From Synergistaceae bacterium (GTDB lineage Bacteria > Synergistota > Synergistia > Synergistales > Aminobacteriaceae), in the NCBI GenBank assembly GCA_017448375.1, contig JAFSLR010000124.1, positions 1 to 7,876 of the forward strand: a DNA stretch of 7,876 bases, given 5' to 3'. Both the position numbers and the translations under genes were made by a program. Of the stretch, positions 1 to 5,741 are shown one piece after another (within the stretch, counting starts at the first letter, position 1; each line of letters starts with the position of its first letter). The notes under the pieces are model-generated. The model was not told where the DNA came from and did no database searches. It was given only the letters and a program-made list of their open reading frames with translations.

Positions 1-1103
1 CGTCATTCGGAGGCAATCCCAACAACATCACAATATCAGGCTCATCATCAGGCGGACGCGATGTCATGGCCATGCTAATATCTCCGATCTTCAAGGGAAA
101 ATTCCAGAAAGCAATCTCAGTCAGCGGAGGCATGACGACTTCAGACCCCGAAATGGCCGCAAAGGTTGACGCAAAACACCTCGCACCCCTAGCAGTAAGC
201 AAAAGCGTTAAGGCGAATGAGGACGAAGCGTATACGTGGCTTCTGACAGACGGAGATGATGTCCGCGAATTTCTCTACTCACTCAGCGATAAGGAATTGG
301 CTGACTCATTCGGCGGAGCTGCCATAAGGATGGCGGCATTCCCTCATCATTACACTGACGGAGTCGTTCTCCCGAAGGAAGGCTACGACTCGAAATACTA
401 CAACGATGTCCCAGTCTTAATGGTCAACGGCGACCGCGAATTTTCACTCTTCTGCAAAACTTCCGAACCCTTCAGCAAGCTCACGAACGCTGAACTCTTC
501 AAGGACGAAAAATTATTCCCGCTCTACAAATTCACCGAGAAATACGGCAGCTTAATGTATGGTTACTTCAACGGCGAAGAGTCCGCAGTGAAAATGCTTC
601 CCGATTACAAGTCGCCTATTTACACGTGCCTGATAAGCTGGGGCGACAACCCCGAAATCACAAGCCCCGAATACGCCGCTATTGTCGGAGCGTATCACTG
701 CATTACAACTCCTTTGATGACGGGAATAACCGCAAGTTTCTCCGTAGGATATGAGGAAATTTACGCCCGCCAGAGCCGGAAGAACGTATCAGCCCTCCTC
801 AATGCGTATTACAGAAACTTCTTCTACAACGATGACCCGAACGGCGAAAATCTCCCGCGCTGGGAAAAATGGACAAAGGACGGCGCAACAACTCAGCTCA
901 TTGTTGACGCTGACGACGAGAAAGCAACGGGTGTAATGTCGGAGGAGCATACGTCATACGAGAAAATTCTTGACGCAATGGACGCTGACAAATCAATATC
1001 CGATGAGGACAAAGCAGCGATGATTCGCACGGTTCTTAACGGACGCTGGTTCAGTACGGCGGTTGATGAGCGTTACGGGAATCCGAGTCTCTGGGTGAAG
1101 TAA
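1..1103 (+). CDS. Type-B carboxylesterase family protein (5' end missing)
   Basis: An alpha/beta-hydrolase expected to cleave carboxylic esters. The open frame runs in from the window edge (first full codon at base 3), so the ATG at 66 is internal, not the start; about 366 residues are visible. It opens with the family block SFGGNPNNITISGSSSGG, whose GxSxG nucleophile elbow puts the catalytic serine at bases 45-47. The acidic triad member is probably the Glu in VNGDREF (bases 438-440), at the place of the family's N-x-D-E-G block. The His in GAYHCITTP (bases 696-698) fits the catalytic histidine. The C-terminal YRNFFYNDDPNG...LPRWEKW matches the usual 'W..F...GdPN' ending. One oddity is that the usual Glu before the nucleophile (GESAG) is Ser here. 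The signal peptide and oxyanion-hole region lie outside the window, so localisation and substrate cannot be judged. Family assignment is firm; the specific esterase activity is inferred. Confidence 0.9.
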   Translation, partial: SFGGNPNNITISGSSSGGRDVMAMLISPIFKGKFQKAISVSGGMTTSDPEMAAKVDAKHLAPLAVSKSVKANEDEAYTWLLTDGDDVREFLYSLSDKELADSFGGAAIRMAAFPHHYTDGVVLPKEGYDSKYYNDVPVLMVNGDREFSLFCKTSEPFSKLTNAELFKDEKLFPLYKFTEKYGSLMYGYFNGEESAVKMLPDYKSPIYTCLISWGDNPEITSPEYAAIVGAYHCITTPLMTGITASFSVGYEEIYARQSRKNVSALLNAYYRNFFYNDDPNGENLPRWEKWTKDGATTQLIVDADDEKATGVMSEEHTSYEKILDAMDADKSISDEDKAAMIRTVLNGRWFSTAVDERYGNPSLWVK

Positions 1104-1130
1104 CATCTCAGGAAAACGGATAAGAGAATA

Positions 1131-1166
1131 CAAAAAGAGTCCCTCACATTTTCGCGGGGGACTCTG
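1131..1166 (-). terminator. Rho-independent terminator of the M48 protease gene
   Basis: On the minus strand an 8-bp perfect stem (AGAGTCCC, bases 1158-1165, with GGGACTCT, bases 1136-1143) can be extended by a G-T and a C-G pair. It is followed at once by a T run (complement of A1132-A1136). It begins 4 bases past the protease stop codon. The convergent esterase gene ends 33 bases upstream on the other strand. On that strand the hairpin has no T run, so it would terminate the esterase transcript only weakly. Confidence 0.8.
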
Positions 1167-1169
1167 ATT

Positions 1170-1829
1170 CTATCTTCCCAACATAATTTCGGCGATGTCG
1201 TCCATACCGATAAGGCTGTTTGCTTTAATGTGTGAAGTTATCCGGGCTTCCTCTGCGATATGAGCGAGCCTCTCACGTGATGCCGGGTGGGAATTGAATC
1301 CGCTTCTCTCGTTCCCGTAACCCTTATCGTGAATCTTCGTCAGTGCGTCATAGAGTCCTCGCGGGCTGTAACGTGCTTTGCGCAAAAGTGCCGTGCTGTA
1401 AGAGTCGGCTTGAGTCTCCTGCTTCTGGCCGAAAGAATTTTCACCCGCCGGATTATTCATCGGGTAAATTTCGCTGTTTATCCCGATAACTGTACGGACT
1501 GCCCCGGCTGAAGAGTTGCTCTCATAATGTCCCAAGCGTATATGACCAAGTTCATGGCCGAGAATACCGGCTATTTCGTCCTCGTTGTCAAGGATTCGCA
1601 TTAAGCCTTTTGTTACGTGGACTGTGTAATTTCCGGCCTCATCAAATTTCACCCAAGCGTTTGGGGTTTTGTCGTTCTCAAAGTTTATCGGAATACGGGA
1701 AAAATTATCGGCTTTCGTGATCCTCTTCCAGGCTTTATTGACGGTGATTTTGCTGATTTCGGCGTATGATGTTCCGCAGAGTGTCAGAAGAAGTATTAAA
1801 GCTAAAGTTTTCAATTTCAATGATTGCAC
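1170..1829 (-). CDS. Small secreted M48-family zinc metalloprotease
   Basis: A zinc-dependent peptidase of the M48 (Ste24/HtpX/BepA-type) family, predicted to act outside the cytoplasmic membrane, perhaps in envelope protein quality control. A hydrophobic signal peptide covers residues 1-23, with likely cleavage after SYA. The zinc site HELGH is at residues 92-96, the third ligand is Glu138 in ETQAD, and the family's C-terminal HPxxxxR is at 181-187 (HPASRER). At 219 residues it is a minimal, soluble M48 protein without the multi-pass membrane part of HtpX and without TPR repeats. The start is uncertain. The GTG at 1829 follows AGGAAG almost directly, while a TTG at 1820 (MKLKTLALILLL) lies about 8 bases after AGGAAGG and may be the true start; both leave the signal peptide intact. 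It appears to be a single-gene unit with its own promoter and terminator. Family assignment is strong; the substrate is unknown. Confidence 0.9.
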   Translation of the reverse strand: MQSLKLKTLALILLLTLCGTSYAEISKITVNKAWKRITKADNFSRIPINFENDKTPNAWVKFDEAGNYTVHVTKGLMRILDNEDEIAGILGHELGHIRLGHYESNSSAGAVRTVIGINSEIYPMNNPAGENSFGQKQETQADSYSTALLRKARYSPRGLYDALTKIHDKGYGNERSGFNSHPASRERLAHIAEEARITSHIKANSLIGMDDIAEIMLGR

Positions 1830-1854
1830 CTTCCTAAAGTATTATTACGGAAAC

Positions 1855-1884
1855 AATATAGCGCATATTACGTAAAAATGCAAA
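1855..1884 (-). promoter_or_regulatory. Candidate sigma-70-type promoter for the M48 protease gene
   Basis: Read on the minus strand, TATATT (-10, bases 1855-1860) lies 17-18 bases after TTGCAT or TTTGCA (-35, about 1878-1884). Transcription would start near 1848, giving a leader of about 20-28 bases before the GTG or TTG start. The -10 box matches the consensus in five of six positions; the -35 is weak. Assigned by eye only. Confidence 0.45.
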
Positions 1885-1937
1885 ACTCTGTATCATCGTC
1901 CCGTTAAAATATCGGCAAGTTAATTCAAAGTTATAGC

Positions 1938-1970
1938 AAAAAAGAAAGACTCCCGAACGAATCCGGGAGC
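1938..1970 (-). terminator. Rho-independent terminator after the 1993-2433 secreted-protein gene
   Basis: On the minus strand CTCCCG (1964-1969) pairs with CGGGAG (1950-1955) across an 8-base loop. It is followed by TCTTTCTTTTTT (complement of the A-rich 1938-1949). The hairpin begins about 23 bases after the stop codon at 1993. Its stem words resemble those of the terminator at 1131-1166. Confidence 0.8.
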
Positions 1971-1992
1971 CTCAGAATGTGAATTACGCTGT

Positions 1993-2433
1993 CTACTTAT
2001 CCTTGATTGAACCGAGCATCGCCGAAATATCATCAGCGGCTGCCTGCCTGTTAGTTACCACAAAGAGCATGAAGTCTGAGCCGTCAGCCGAAAGATACGC
2101 TTCTGACACTGCACCGTTCGTTGTCTTCATCTCCCACGAGTAATCGCCGTCCTCATCAGCTACGGGTGTTCCGACTTCCGCAAACGTCTTCTTGAACTCC
2201 GCAACGAATGCCTCCGCAAGCTGTGCCTTTGTTGCCCCGCCTGCATCCGCAACCGAAATCGTGAGCTGTGCGGTGTTATCGTTCTTCGTGATTACCGCTG
2301 TGCCCTGATTGTCGACCGCAGTCCAGCCGTCCGCAACGTTAATCGTGAACTTCGCGAACTCCTGAACTCCCGCAAATGCCGCCGCCGAAAGTACTACCAC
2401 TAATACCGCCGCTAATGCTAATGAACGTTTCAT
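1993..2433 (-). CDS. Small secreted protein of unknown function, possible PsbP/DcrB-like fold
   Basis: A 146-residue exported protein. It has a Sec signal peptide (MKRS followed by an Ala/Val/Leu-rich core, likely cleaved after AFA at residue 21) and an acidic mature domain of about 125 residues with no cysteine. The mature part reads as alternating short beta strands: FTINVADGW near 29-37, GTAVITK near 44-50, AQLTISVADA near 55-64, then a helix (LAEAFVAEFKKTF, 72-84), further strands (YSWEMKT, SEAYLS, FMLFVVT) and a final helix (DDISAMLGSIK). This order, with an early 'f.i.vP.gW' style strand, recalls the Mog1/PsbP/DcrB (DUF1795) fold, but that is a pattern impression, not a match. The ribosome site AGGAGG lies 11 bases before the ATG. 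It lies downstream of the kinase gene on the same strand, but has its own promoter candidate and a strong terminator. I do not recognise its function. Confidence 0.8.
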   Translation of the reverse strand: MKRSLALAAVLVVVLSAAAFAGVQEFAKFTINVADGWTAVDNQGTAVITKNDNTAQLTISVADAGGATKAQLAEAFVAEFKKTFAEVGTPVADEDGDYSWEMKTTNGAVSEAYLSADGSDFMLFVVTNRQAAADDISAMLGSIKDK

Positions 2434-2460
2434 AATGATTCGTTCCTCCTGTAAAATTTA

Positions 2461-2488
2461 TTAATACCACGCAGGGAAATTCCCGCAA
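2461..2488 (-). promoter_or_regulatory. Candidate extended -10 promoter for the 1993-2433 gene, containing a palindrome
   Basis: On the minus strand TGG-TATTAA (bases 2461-2469) looks like an extended -10 element. TTGCGG (2483-2488) lies 16 bases upstream as a weak -35. The spacer holds the perfect dyad GGGAAATTCCC (2474-2484), well placed to be an operator. The promoter lies just after the kinase stop codon (2495), suggesting the secreted protein can be expressed separately from the two-component operon. No convincing terminator with a T run separates the two genes. Confidence 0.4.
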
Positions 2489-2494
2489 TGATAT

Positions 2495-3799
2495 TCAACA
2501 ATATAGAATTATATCAACAGAAAATATATTATTCTCCGTGCTGATATTCATAGTTCCGCCGTAATGATTTACCGTATTCATCACCGATATTAATCCCATT
2601 CCATGACCCCCTGTACCTGAGTCGGGCAATCCGTTTTCACCGAATGAAATTTCACCGGAATATTCGTTGTCAATCGACAATCCCAGCATCGCATTACTCA
2701 GCATTGAGGATATTACTGCGACTTTGCGTTTTTCTTGTGGAAGATTCTTAACCGCCTTCAATGCGTTCTCAATGAGATTGCCCAGCATAGCGCAGTATTC
2801 AGGCTCTTTCACCGGCAACGTGTGAGGAAGCTCAAGCCTCCATGAAATTTTTGCACCTTCCCTTTCGGCTGCTCCGTCATAGTGTGAGGCTATAGCGTCA
2901 ACCGCACTGTTCGCACAGAAAGTCCTGTAACCTTTTACGGCGTTCTCCGCAAGCTGTGCTATGTACGCTTCAAGCTCAGGGATTCTTCCGGCCTCCGAAA
3001 GCTCTGACATCACAAATATATGCTGCCTGAAATCATGACGCAATGAGCGTGTTACTTCCATATATGAACGCATTTCCCTGTAACGTTTGCTTTCCATCGT
3101 CAAAAGGTCGTTTTCCTGCTGAAGTTTCGCGCGTTCCGTAATCTTTGAGACTATCCACCAGAATATATAGAGGAAAAAGAATATTCCAGCCGTCAGAAAT
3201 AAAACAAGCATTAACCCTATTGGCCTTACTCGACCCGTCATCACTACAGCAGGGCTTATAGGAGTCATCCAGTAAATTGCAGCCGTCATCACTATAGGAA
3301 TAATGTAAATGAAACGCCAAATTTCACGGATTGAGTCTTCCTTCATGAGCATGGGGAATTTAACCGTAAGAGTCCTGAAGAATATTGCGCCGATTATCAC
3401 GGAAATTAACAGGCATATTATCCCCGAACTGAGTAGCCATATTCCCGAATCGTTTGCGAGTTCGTAAGGTGCGTTAATATATATCGTGTACATAGGGCAT
3501 AACATGCAGAGCATTGCGGAGTTGAAGAAGCAGAATAATTTTTTCCCCGTCTCAGAGTCAACAGCAAACATATACGCAACGAATATTATTGCTGAAAATG
3601 TCAGAACCAATCCGCCGACTCCGATTCCATACTTCACGCCAAATATTGACCCCGCGAAAATCATAACGGCCATGACGCTTCCAGAAATCCCAAACGTAAT
3701 CATCGGTTTAACTCTTAGAGAGTCGATTACGGGCATCAATGCGAAAATCACAGCCGGGATTATCATTGCAATTCCGAGAGCATATCTCAATTCCGCCAT
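2495..3799 (-). CDS. AgrC-like sensor histidine kinase (7 TM, GHKL ATPase domain)
   Basis: A membrane sensor kinase that should autophosphorylate on His255 and pass the phosphate to the response regulator encoded just upstream. The N-terminal half is membrane: hydrophobic segments at about 6-25, 34-53, 59-80, 88-108, 119-141, 161-179 and 195-217. A short coiled-coil-like linker (220-250) follows. The H-box is RSLRHDFRQH with His255, the N-box is LGNLIENALKAV with Asn341 and Asn345, and the G-box is GTGGHGMGLISV around 395-406. This set of motifs, especially RHDFRQH and the short GHKL-type ATPase, is the AgrC/ComD/HPK10 style of kinase that pairs with LytTR regulators. The ATG follows the regulator's TAA by 6 bases, and its ribosome site is the G-rich run ending 10 bases upstream. 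The sensed signal is not known; no pheromone gene lies nearby. Confidence 0.92.
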   Translation of the reverse strand: MAELRYALGIAMIIPAVIFALMPVIDSLRVKPMITFGISGSVMAVMIFAGSIFGVKYGIGVGGLVLTFSAIIFVAYMFAVDSETGKKLFCFFNSAMLCMLCPMYTIYINAPYELANDSGIWLLSSGIICLLISVIIGAIFFRTLTVKFPMLMKEDSIREIWRFIYIIPIVMTAAIYWMTPISPAVVMTGRVRPIGLMLVLFLTAGIFFFLYIFWWIVSKITERAKLQQENDLLTMESKRYREMRSYMEVTRSLRHDFRQHIFVMSELSEAGRIPELEAYIAQLAENAVKGYRTFCANSAVDAIASHYDGAAEREGAKISWRLELPHTLPVKEPEYCAMLGNLIENALKAVKNLPQEKRKVAVISSMLSNAMLGLSIDNEYSGEISFGENGLPDSGTGGHGMGLISVMNTVNHYGGTMNISTENNIFSVDIILYC

Positions 3800-3805
3800 A
3801 GCGTC

Positions 3806-4558
3806 TTATCCCCCCCCCCTTATGCGTGAAATCTGATACTGCGTAAAGGTTTGAACGAGTTCATTGCGGCTCCTTACCCTGAAGGCGTACTGAGTCCCGT
3901 CAGGCATAATCACCGCTGACTTATCCCGCGACAATGACGAAACACAATCCATGTTGATTATGACTCCCCTTGCACAAAGGAGGAATCTTGAGTCCTTCAT
4001 TAGTAATTCTTCAGCCTCGCCGAACTTCATCGAACAAATCATAGAGTTTCCGTCAGACATAACTACTTCCACGAAATGATCGCGCGATAATACCGCCGAA
4101 ATTTTCCGCAAAGGTATCTGATATGTATTCCGTGAGACTCTCGCGGCGAATGAAGGCTCTACAGCTTCAAGGACTCTCACAGCCTCGCTAAGGACATGGC
4201 CGACTCTCTCAGTGCTGTAAGGCTTCATCATGTAGTCGAAAGGGTGAAGGGGGAAAACGTCAAACGCAAATTCATCTGAGGCTGACGTGAACACTAAAAG
4301 AATACGGCTGTCCGAATCCCTTAACTGACGGGCTGTGTCAATACCGTTTATTTTGTTCATGATAATATCCATGAAGACAATGTTAAACTTCTCCGGCTCA
4401 AATACTTTCAGGAGGGACAAACCGTCATTGAAACACGAAATACTGCGTTCGGCCTCGTGATTCTCGGTGAACCATCTGTGAATTGACTGCTGTAACTTCT
4501 CGCTGTCTCTTCGTTTGTCATCAACTACTGCAATGTTGTAGCTAATTTCCTGACACAT
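3806..4558 (-). CDS. LytTR-family (AgrA-like) response regulator
   Basis: A cytoplasmic DNA-binding response regulator, partner of the downstream kinase. The receiver domain spans about 6-128, with the acidic pair Asp13-Asp14, phosphoacceptor Asp64 in FMDIIM, the conserved Thr/Ser at 91-92 (VFTSAS) and Lys112 in MKP. The LytTR DNA-binding domain spans about 138-245, with characteristic strands (IPLRKISAVLSRDHFVEVVM, FLLCARGVIINMDCVSSL). The length of 250 residues is typical for AgrA-type regulators. The start is well supported: AAGGAGG sits 7 bases before the ATG at 4558, and the receiver begins directly after it. The last codons (RGGG, stop TAA) are encoded by a run of ten G, an unusual slippage-prone sequence. 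It is first in an operon with the kinase. LytTR proteins bind pairs of direct repeats; a candidate pair lies upstream of this gene at 4622-4653. Confidence 0.94.
   Translation of the reverse strand: MCQEISYNIAVVDDKRRDSEKLQQSIHRWFTENHEAERSISCFNDGLSLLKVFEPEKFNIVFMDIIMNKINGIDTARQLRDSDSRILLVFTSASDEFAFDVFPLHPFDYMMKPYSTERVGHVLSEAVRVLEAVEPSFAARVSRNTYQIPLRKISAVLSRDHFVEVVMSDGNSMICSMKFGEAEELLMKDSRFLLCARGVIINMDCVSSLSRDKSAVIMPDGTQYAFRVRSRNELVQTFTQYQISRIRGGG
3810..3819 (-). repeat. Ten-G homopolymer at the regulator/kinase junction
   Basis: Plus-strand bases 3810-3819 are all C, so the coding strand reads AAG(10)ATAA. The run encodes the last residues of the regulator and also forms the G-rich segment upstream of the kinase ATG, where a ribosome binding site would be. 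The regulator and kinase are in the same frame, separated only by TAA and two codons. A length change would alter the regulator's C-terminus and possibly kinase translation. A sequencing or assembly error in the count cannot be excluded. Confidence 0.95.
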
Positions 4559-4582
4559 GATTTTCCCTCCTTATGCGTGGAA

Positions 4583-4611
4583 ATTATTTCACCGTTCAAG
4601 ATTAATCACAA
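4583..4611 (-). promoter_or_regulatory. Candidate promoter of the LytTR/kinase operon
   Basis: On the minus strand TTGTGA (-35, bases 4606-4611) and AATAAT (-10, bases 4583-4588) are separated by exactly 17 bases; the matches to consensus are four and five of six. The start point would be near 4576, about 18 bases before the regulator ATG, with AAGGAGG just downstream. The direct repeat at 4622-4653 lies just upstream of the -35, a position suited to an activator. Confidence 0.5.
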
Positions 4612-4621
4612 GTGTGTGAAA

Positions 4622-4653
4622 ATGACATTCACGAAAAATAGATGACGTTCGCG
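4622..4653. promoter_or_regulatory. Imperfect direct repeat ATGACRTTCRCG, candidate LytTR operator
   Basis: ATGACATTCACG (4622-4633) and ATGACGTTCGCG (4642-4653) match in 10 of 12 positions and start 20 bases apart, about two helical turns. LytTR regulators (AgrA, ComE) typically bind pairs of short imperfect direct repeats about two turns apart. The GTTC core resembles the AgrA-type half-site. A third, weaker GTTC-containing copy (ACCGTTCAAG, 4591-4600) lies 33 bases to the left. The repeats sit between the divergent two-component and PAP2 operons. The function is inferred from position and form. Confidence 0.5.
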
Positions 4654-4688
4654 CAGGAAGTGAGAAAAAAATTATAGAGTATGGCTGA

Positions 4689-4717
4689 TTTACGGTGCGT
4701 AAAATTTCTGATAGATT
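4689..4717 (+). promoter_or_regulatory. Candidate promoter of the PAP2 operon
   Basis: TTTACG (4689-4694) and TAGATT (4712-4717) are spaced by 17 bases, each matching consensus in four of six positions. A start near 4724 would give a leader of about 50 bases containing the inverted repeat at 4727-4741. The weak boxes would be consistent with an activator-dependent promoter. An alternative -10-like TATAGA lies at 4673-4678. Confidence 0.3.
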
Positions 4718-4726
4718 AGCCAAGTT

Positions 4727-4741
4727 TCTATCGCAGATAGA
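4727..4741 (+). repeat. Perfect inverted repeat TCTATC-GCA-GATAGA in the PAP2 operon leader
   Basis: A 6-bp perfect inverted repeat with a 3-base centre lies 15 bases before the ribosome binding site of the first PAP2 gene. Its right arm is part of an 8-base direct repeat, GATAGATT, at 4710-4717 and 4736-4743. It could be an operator or a small leader hairpin. With only two G-C pairs it would be weak as RNA, and it has no T run, so it is not a terminator. Confidence 0.5.
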
Positions 4742-4775
4742 TTCATCAAATTAGCAGGAGGTAACAAGTAACAAA

Positions 4776-5741
4776 ATGGATATGGCATATTTGCTATGGG
4801 TACAGGACTTGCGCAACAGCATCGAGGCAGCATTAGACAGCAAGGCAGTAAGCATTTTCTTTGAAGAATTATCGTTCTTCGCGCTTACGTGGCTGATCTT
4901 CATTCCTGTCCTCGTTTACTGGACAATCAACAAGAGAAACGGACTCTTCCTTCTCGTCTCAATGGGAATAAGCTGGTTCTTCAACGGCTTCGTGAAAATG
5001 ACGGCCTGCGCTTATCGTCCGTGGATTAGGGACGCAAGAATCGTCCCGGCAGGAGACGCGATAAAGACAGCGGGCGGTTACTCGTTCCCAAGCGGACATA
5101 CTATGTGGAGTTCACCCGTCTACGGAGGACTCGCAGTTCTCACGAAAAAACGCGCTCCCATGTTTGCATGGCTGTGCGTGATTCTGCTGCTGCTTACGGC
5201 GTTCTCGCGCAACTATCTCGGTGTTCATACTCCGCAGGATGTTGTTGTCGGCGTAACATTGGGACTCTGCGCTGTGTGGCTTTCGTCAAAAATTCTCGCT
5301 CATCCTGAAAAAGAGAACATGATTATGGTGATTGGCCTTGTGCTTTGCGTCGCTGATTTGCTGTATATCATGTACAAGCCTTACCCGATAGACTACAAAG
5401 CGGACGGCTCATTGCTTGTTGACCCTGTAGCAATGATGAACGATCCTTTTCACGGAATCGGAATGATGTTAGCTCTGATTATCGGGCGTTACCTTGAGCG
5501 CGAGTATGTGAAGTTTGAAGCGACAGGACTCGGCGTTAAGGGAATAATTCTTGCGGTTATCGGCTTCATTCCGTATTACTGCCTCGTGTTTAATTTCGTG
5601 AAGACTTACACGTTCATCATGAATCCTCTTGTCGAAATGCTCACAAAGAGATGGGCTTATATGGTAATAGGGTTCTTGACGATGTTCTGGGCGATATTCG
5701 TATGGCCTTGCGTAATAAGACTCACTCAGGGGAAAAAGTAA
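4776..5741 (+). CDS. PAP2-family membrane phosphatase, first of three paralogues
   Basis: An integral-membrane phosphatase expected to remove phosphate from a lipid phosphate or pyrophosphate at the outer face of the cytoplasmic membrane. All three PAP2 signatures are intact: KxxxxxxRP (Lys74 to Arg81-Pro82), PSGH (105-108) and SRxxxxxHxxxD (Ser144-Arg145, His151, Asp155). The PAP2 core fills about the first 170 residues. About 150 more follow, with further hydrophobic segments near 181-199, 224-238, 253-274 and 292-312 and the block YPxDY..DGxLLV. It is 321 residues long. The ATG is supported by the shared N-terminus of all three paralogues (MDxxxLLWxQ), though AGGAGGT lies a long 13 bases upstream. 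The stop abuts the next start (TAA-ATG), indicating an operon. The loop before PSGH is longer than in its sisters. The substrate (undecaprenyl pyrophosphate, phosphatidate or other) cannot be told. Confidence 0.93.
   Translation: MDMAYLLWVQDLRNSIEAALDSKAVSIFFEELSFFALTWLIFIPVLVYWTINKRNGLFLLVSMGISWFFNGFVKMTACAYRPWIRDARIVPAGDAIKTAGGYSFPSGHTMWSSPVYGGLAVLTKKRAPMFAWLCVILLLLTAFSRNYLGVHTPQDVVVGVTLGLCAVWLSSKILAHPEKENMIMVIGLVLCVADLLYIMYKPYPIDYKADGSLLVDPVAMMNDPFHGIGMMLALIIGRYLEREYVKFEATGLGVKGIILAVIGFIPYYCLVFNFVKTYTFIMNPLVEMLTKRWAYMVIGFLTMFWAIFVWPCVIRLTQGKK

Noticed and set aside
3486..3836. A 116-codon plus-strand open frame opposite the kinase gene
   Set aside because: It lies antisense to a kinase with clear membrane segments and has no ribosome site or recognisable domain; it is a shadow of the real gene.
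3797..4558. Regulator and kinase as one fused gene broken by a stop or frameshift
   Set aside because: They are in the same frame, but each has complete domains, and the kinase has its own ATG and an N-terminus that begins directly with membrane helices, so two genes are the natural reading.
4671..4676. A perfect minus-strand TATAAT in the divergent control region
   Set aside because: No -35-like hexamer lies at 16-18 bases (the sequence there is around CGCACC), and the A/T-rich run makes a chance match likely. The promoter at 4583-4611 is better placed for the regulator.
4681..4719. A 12-codon ATG open frame (MADLRCVKFLID) as a leader peptide of the PAP2 operon
   Set aside because: No ribosome binding site precedes it within range, and it overlaps the candidate promoter; a 7-codon frame at 4622-4645 fails for the same reasons.
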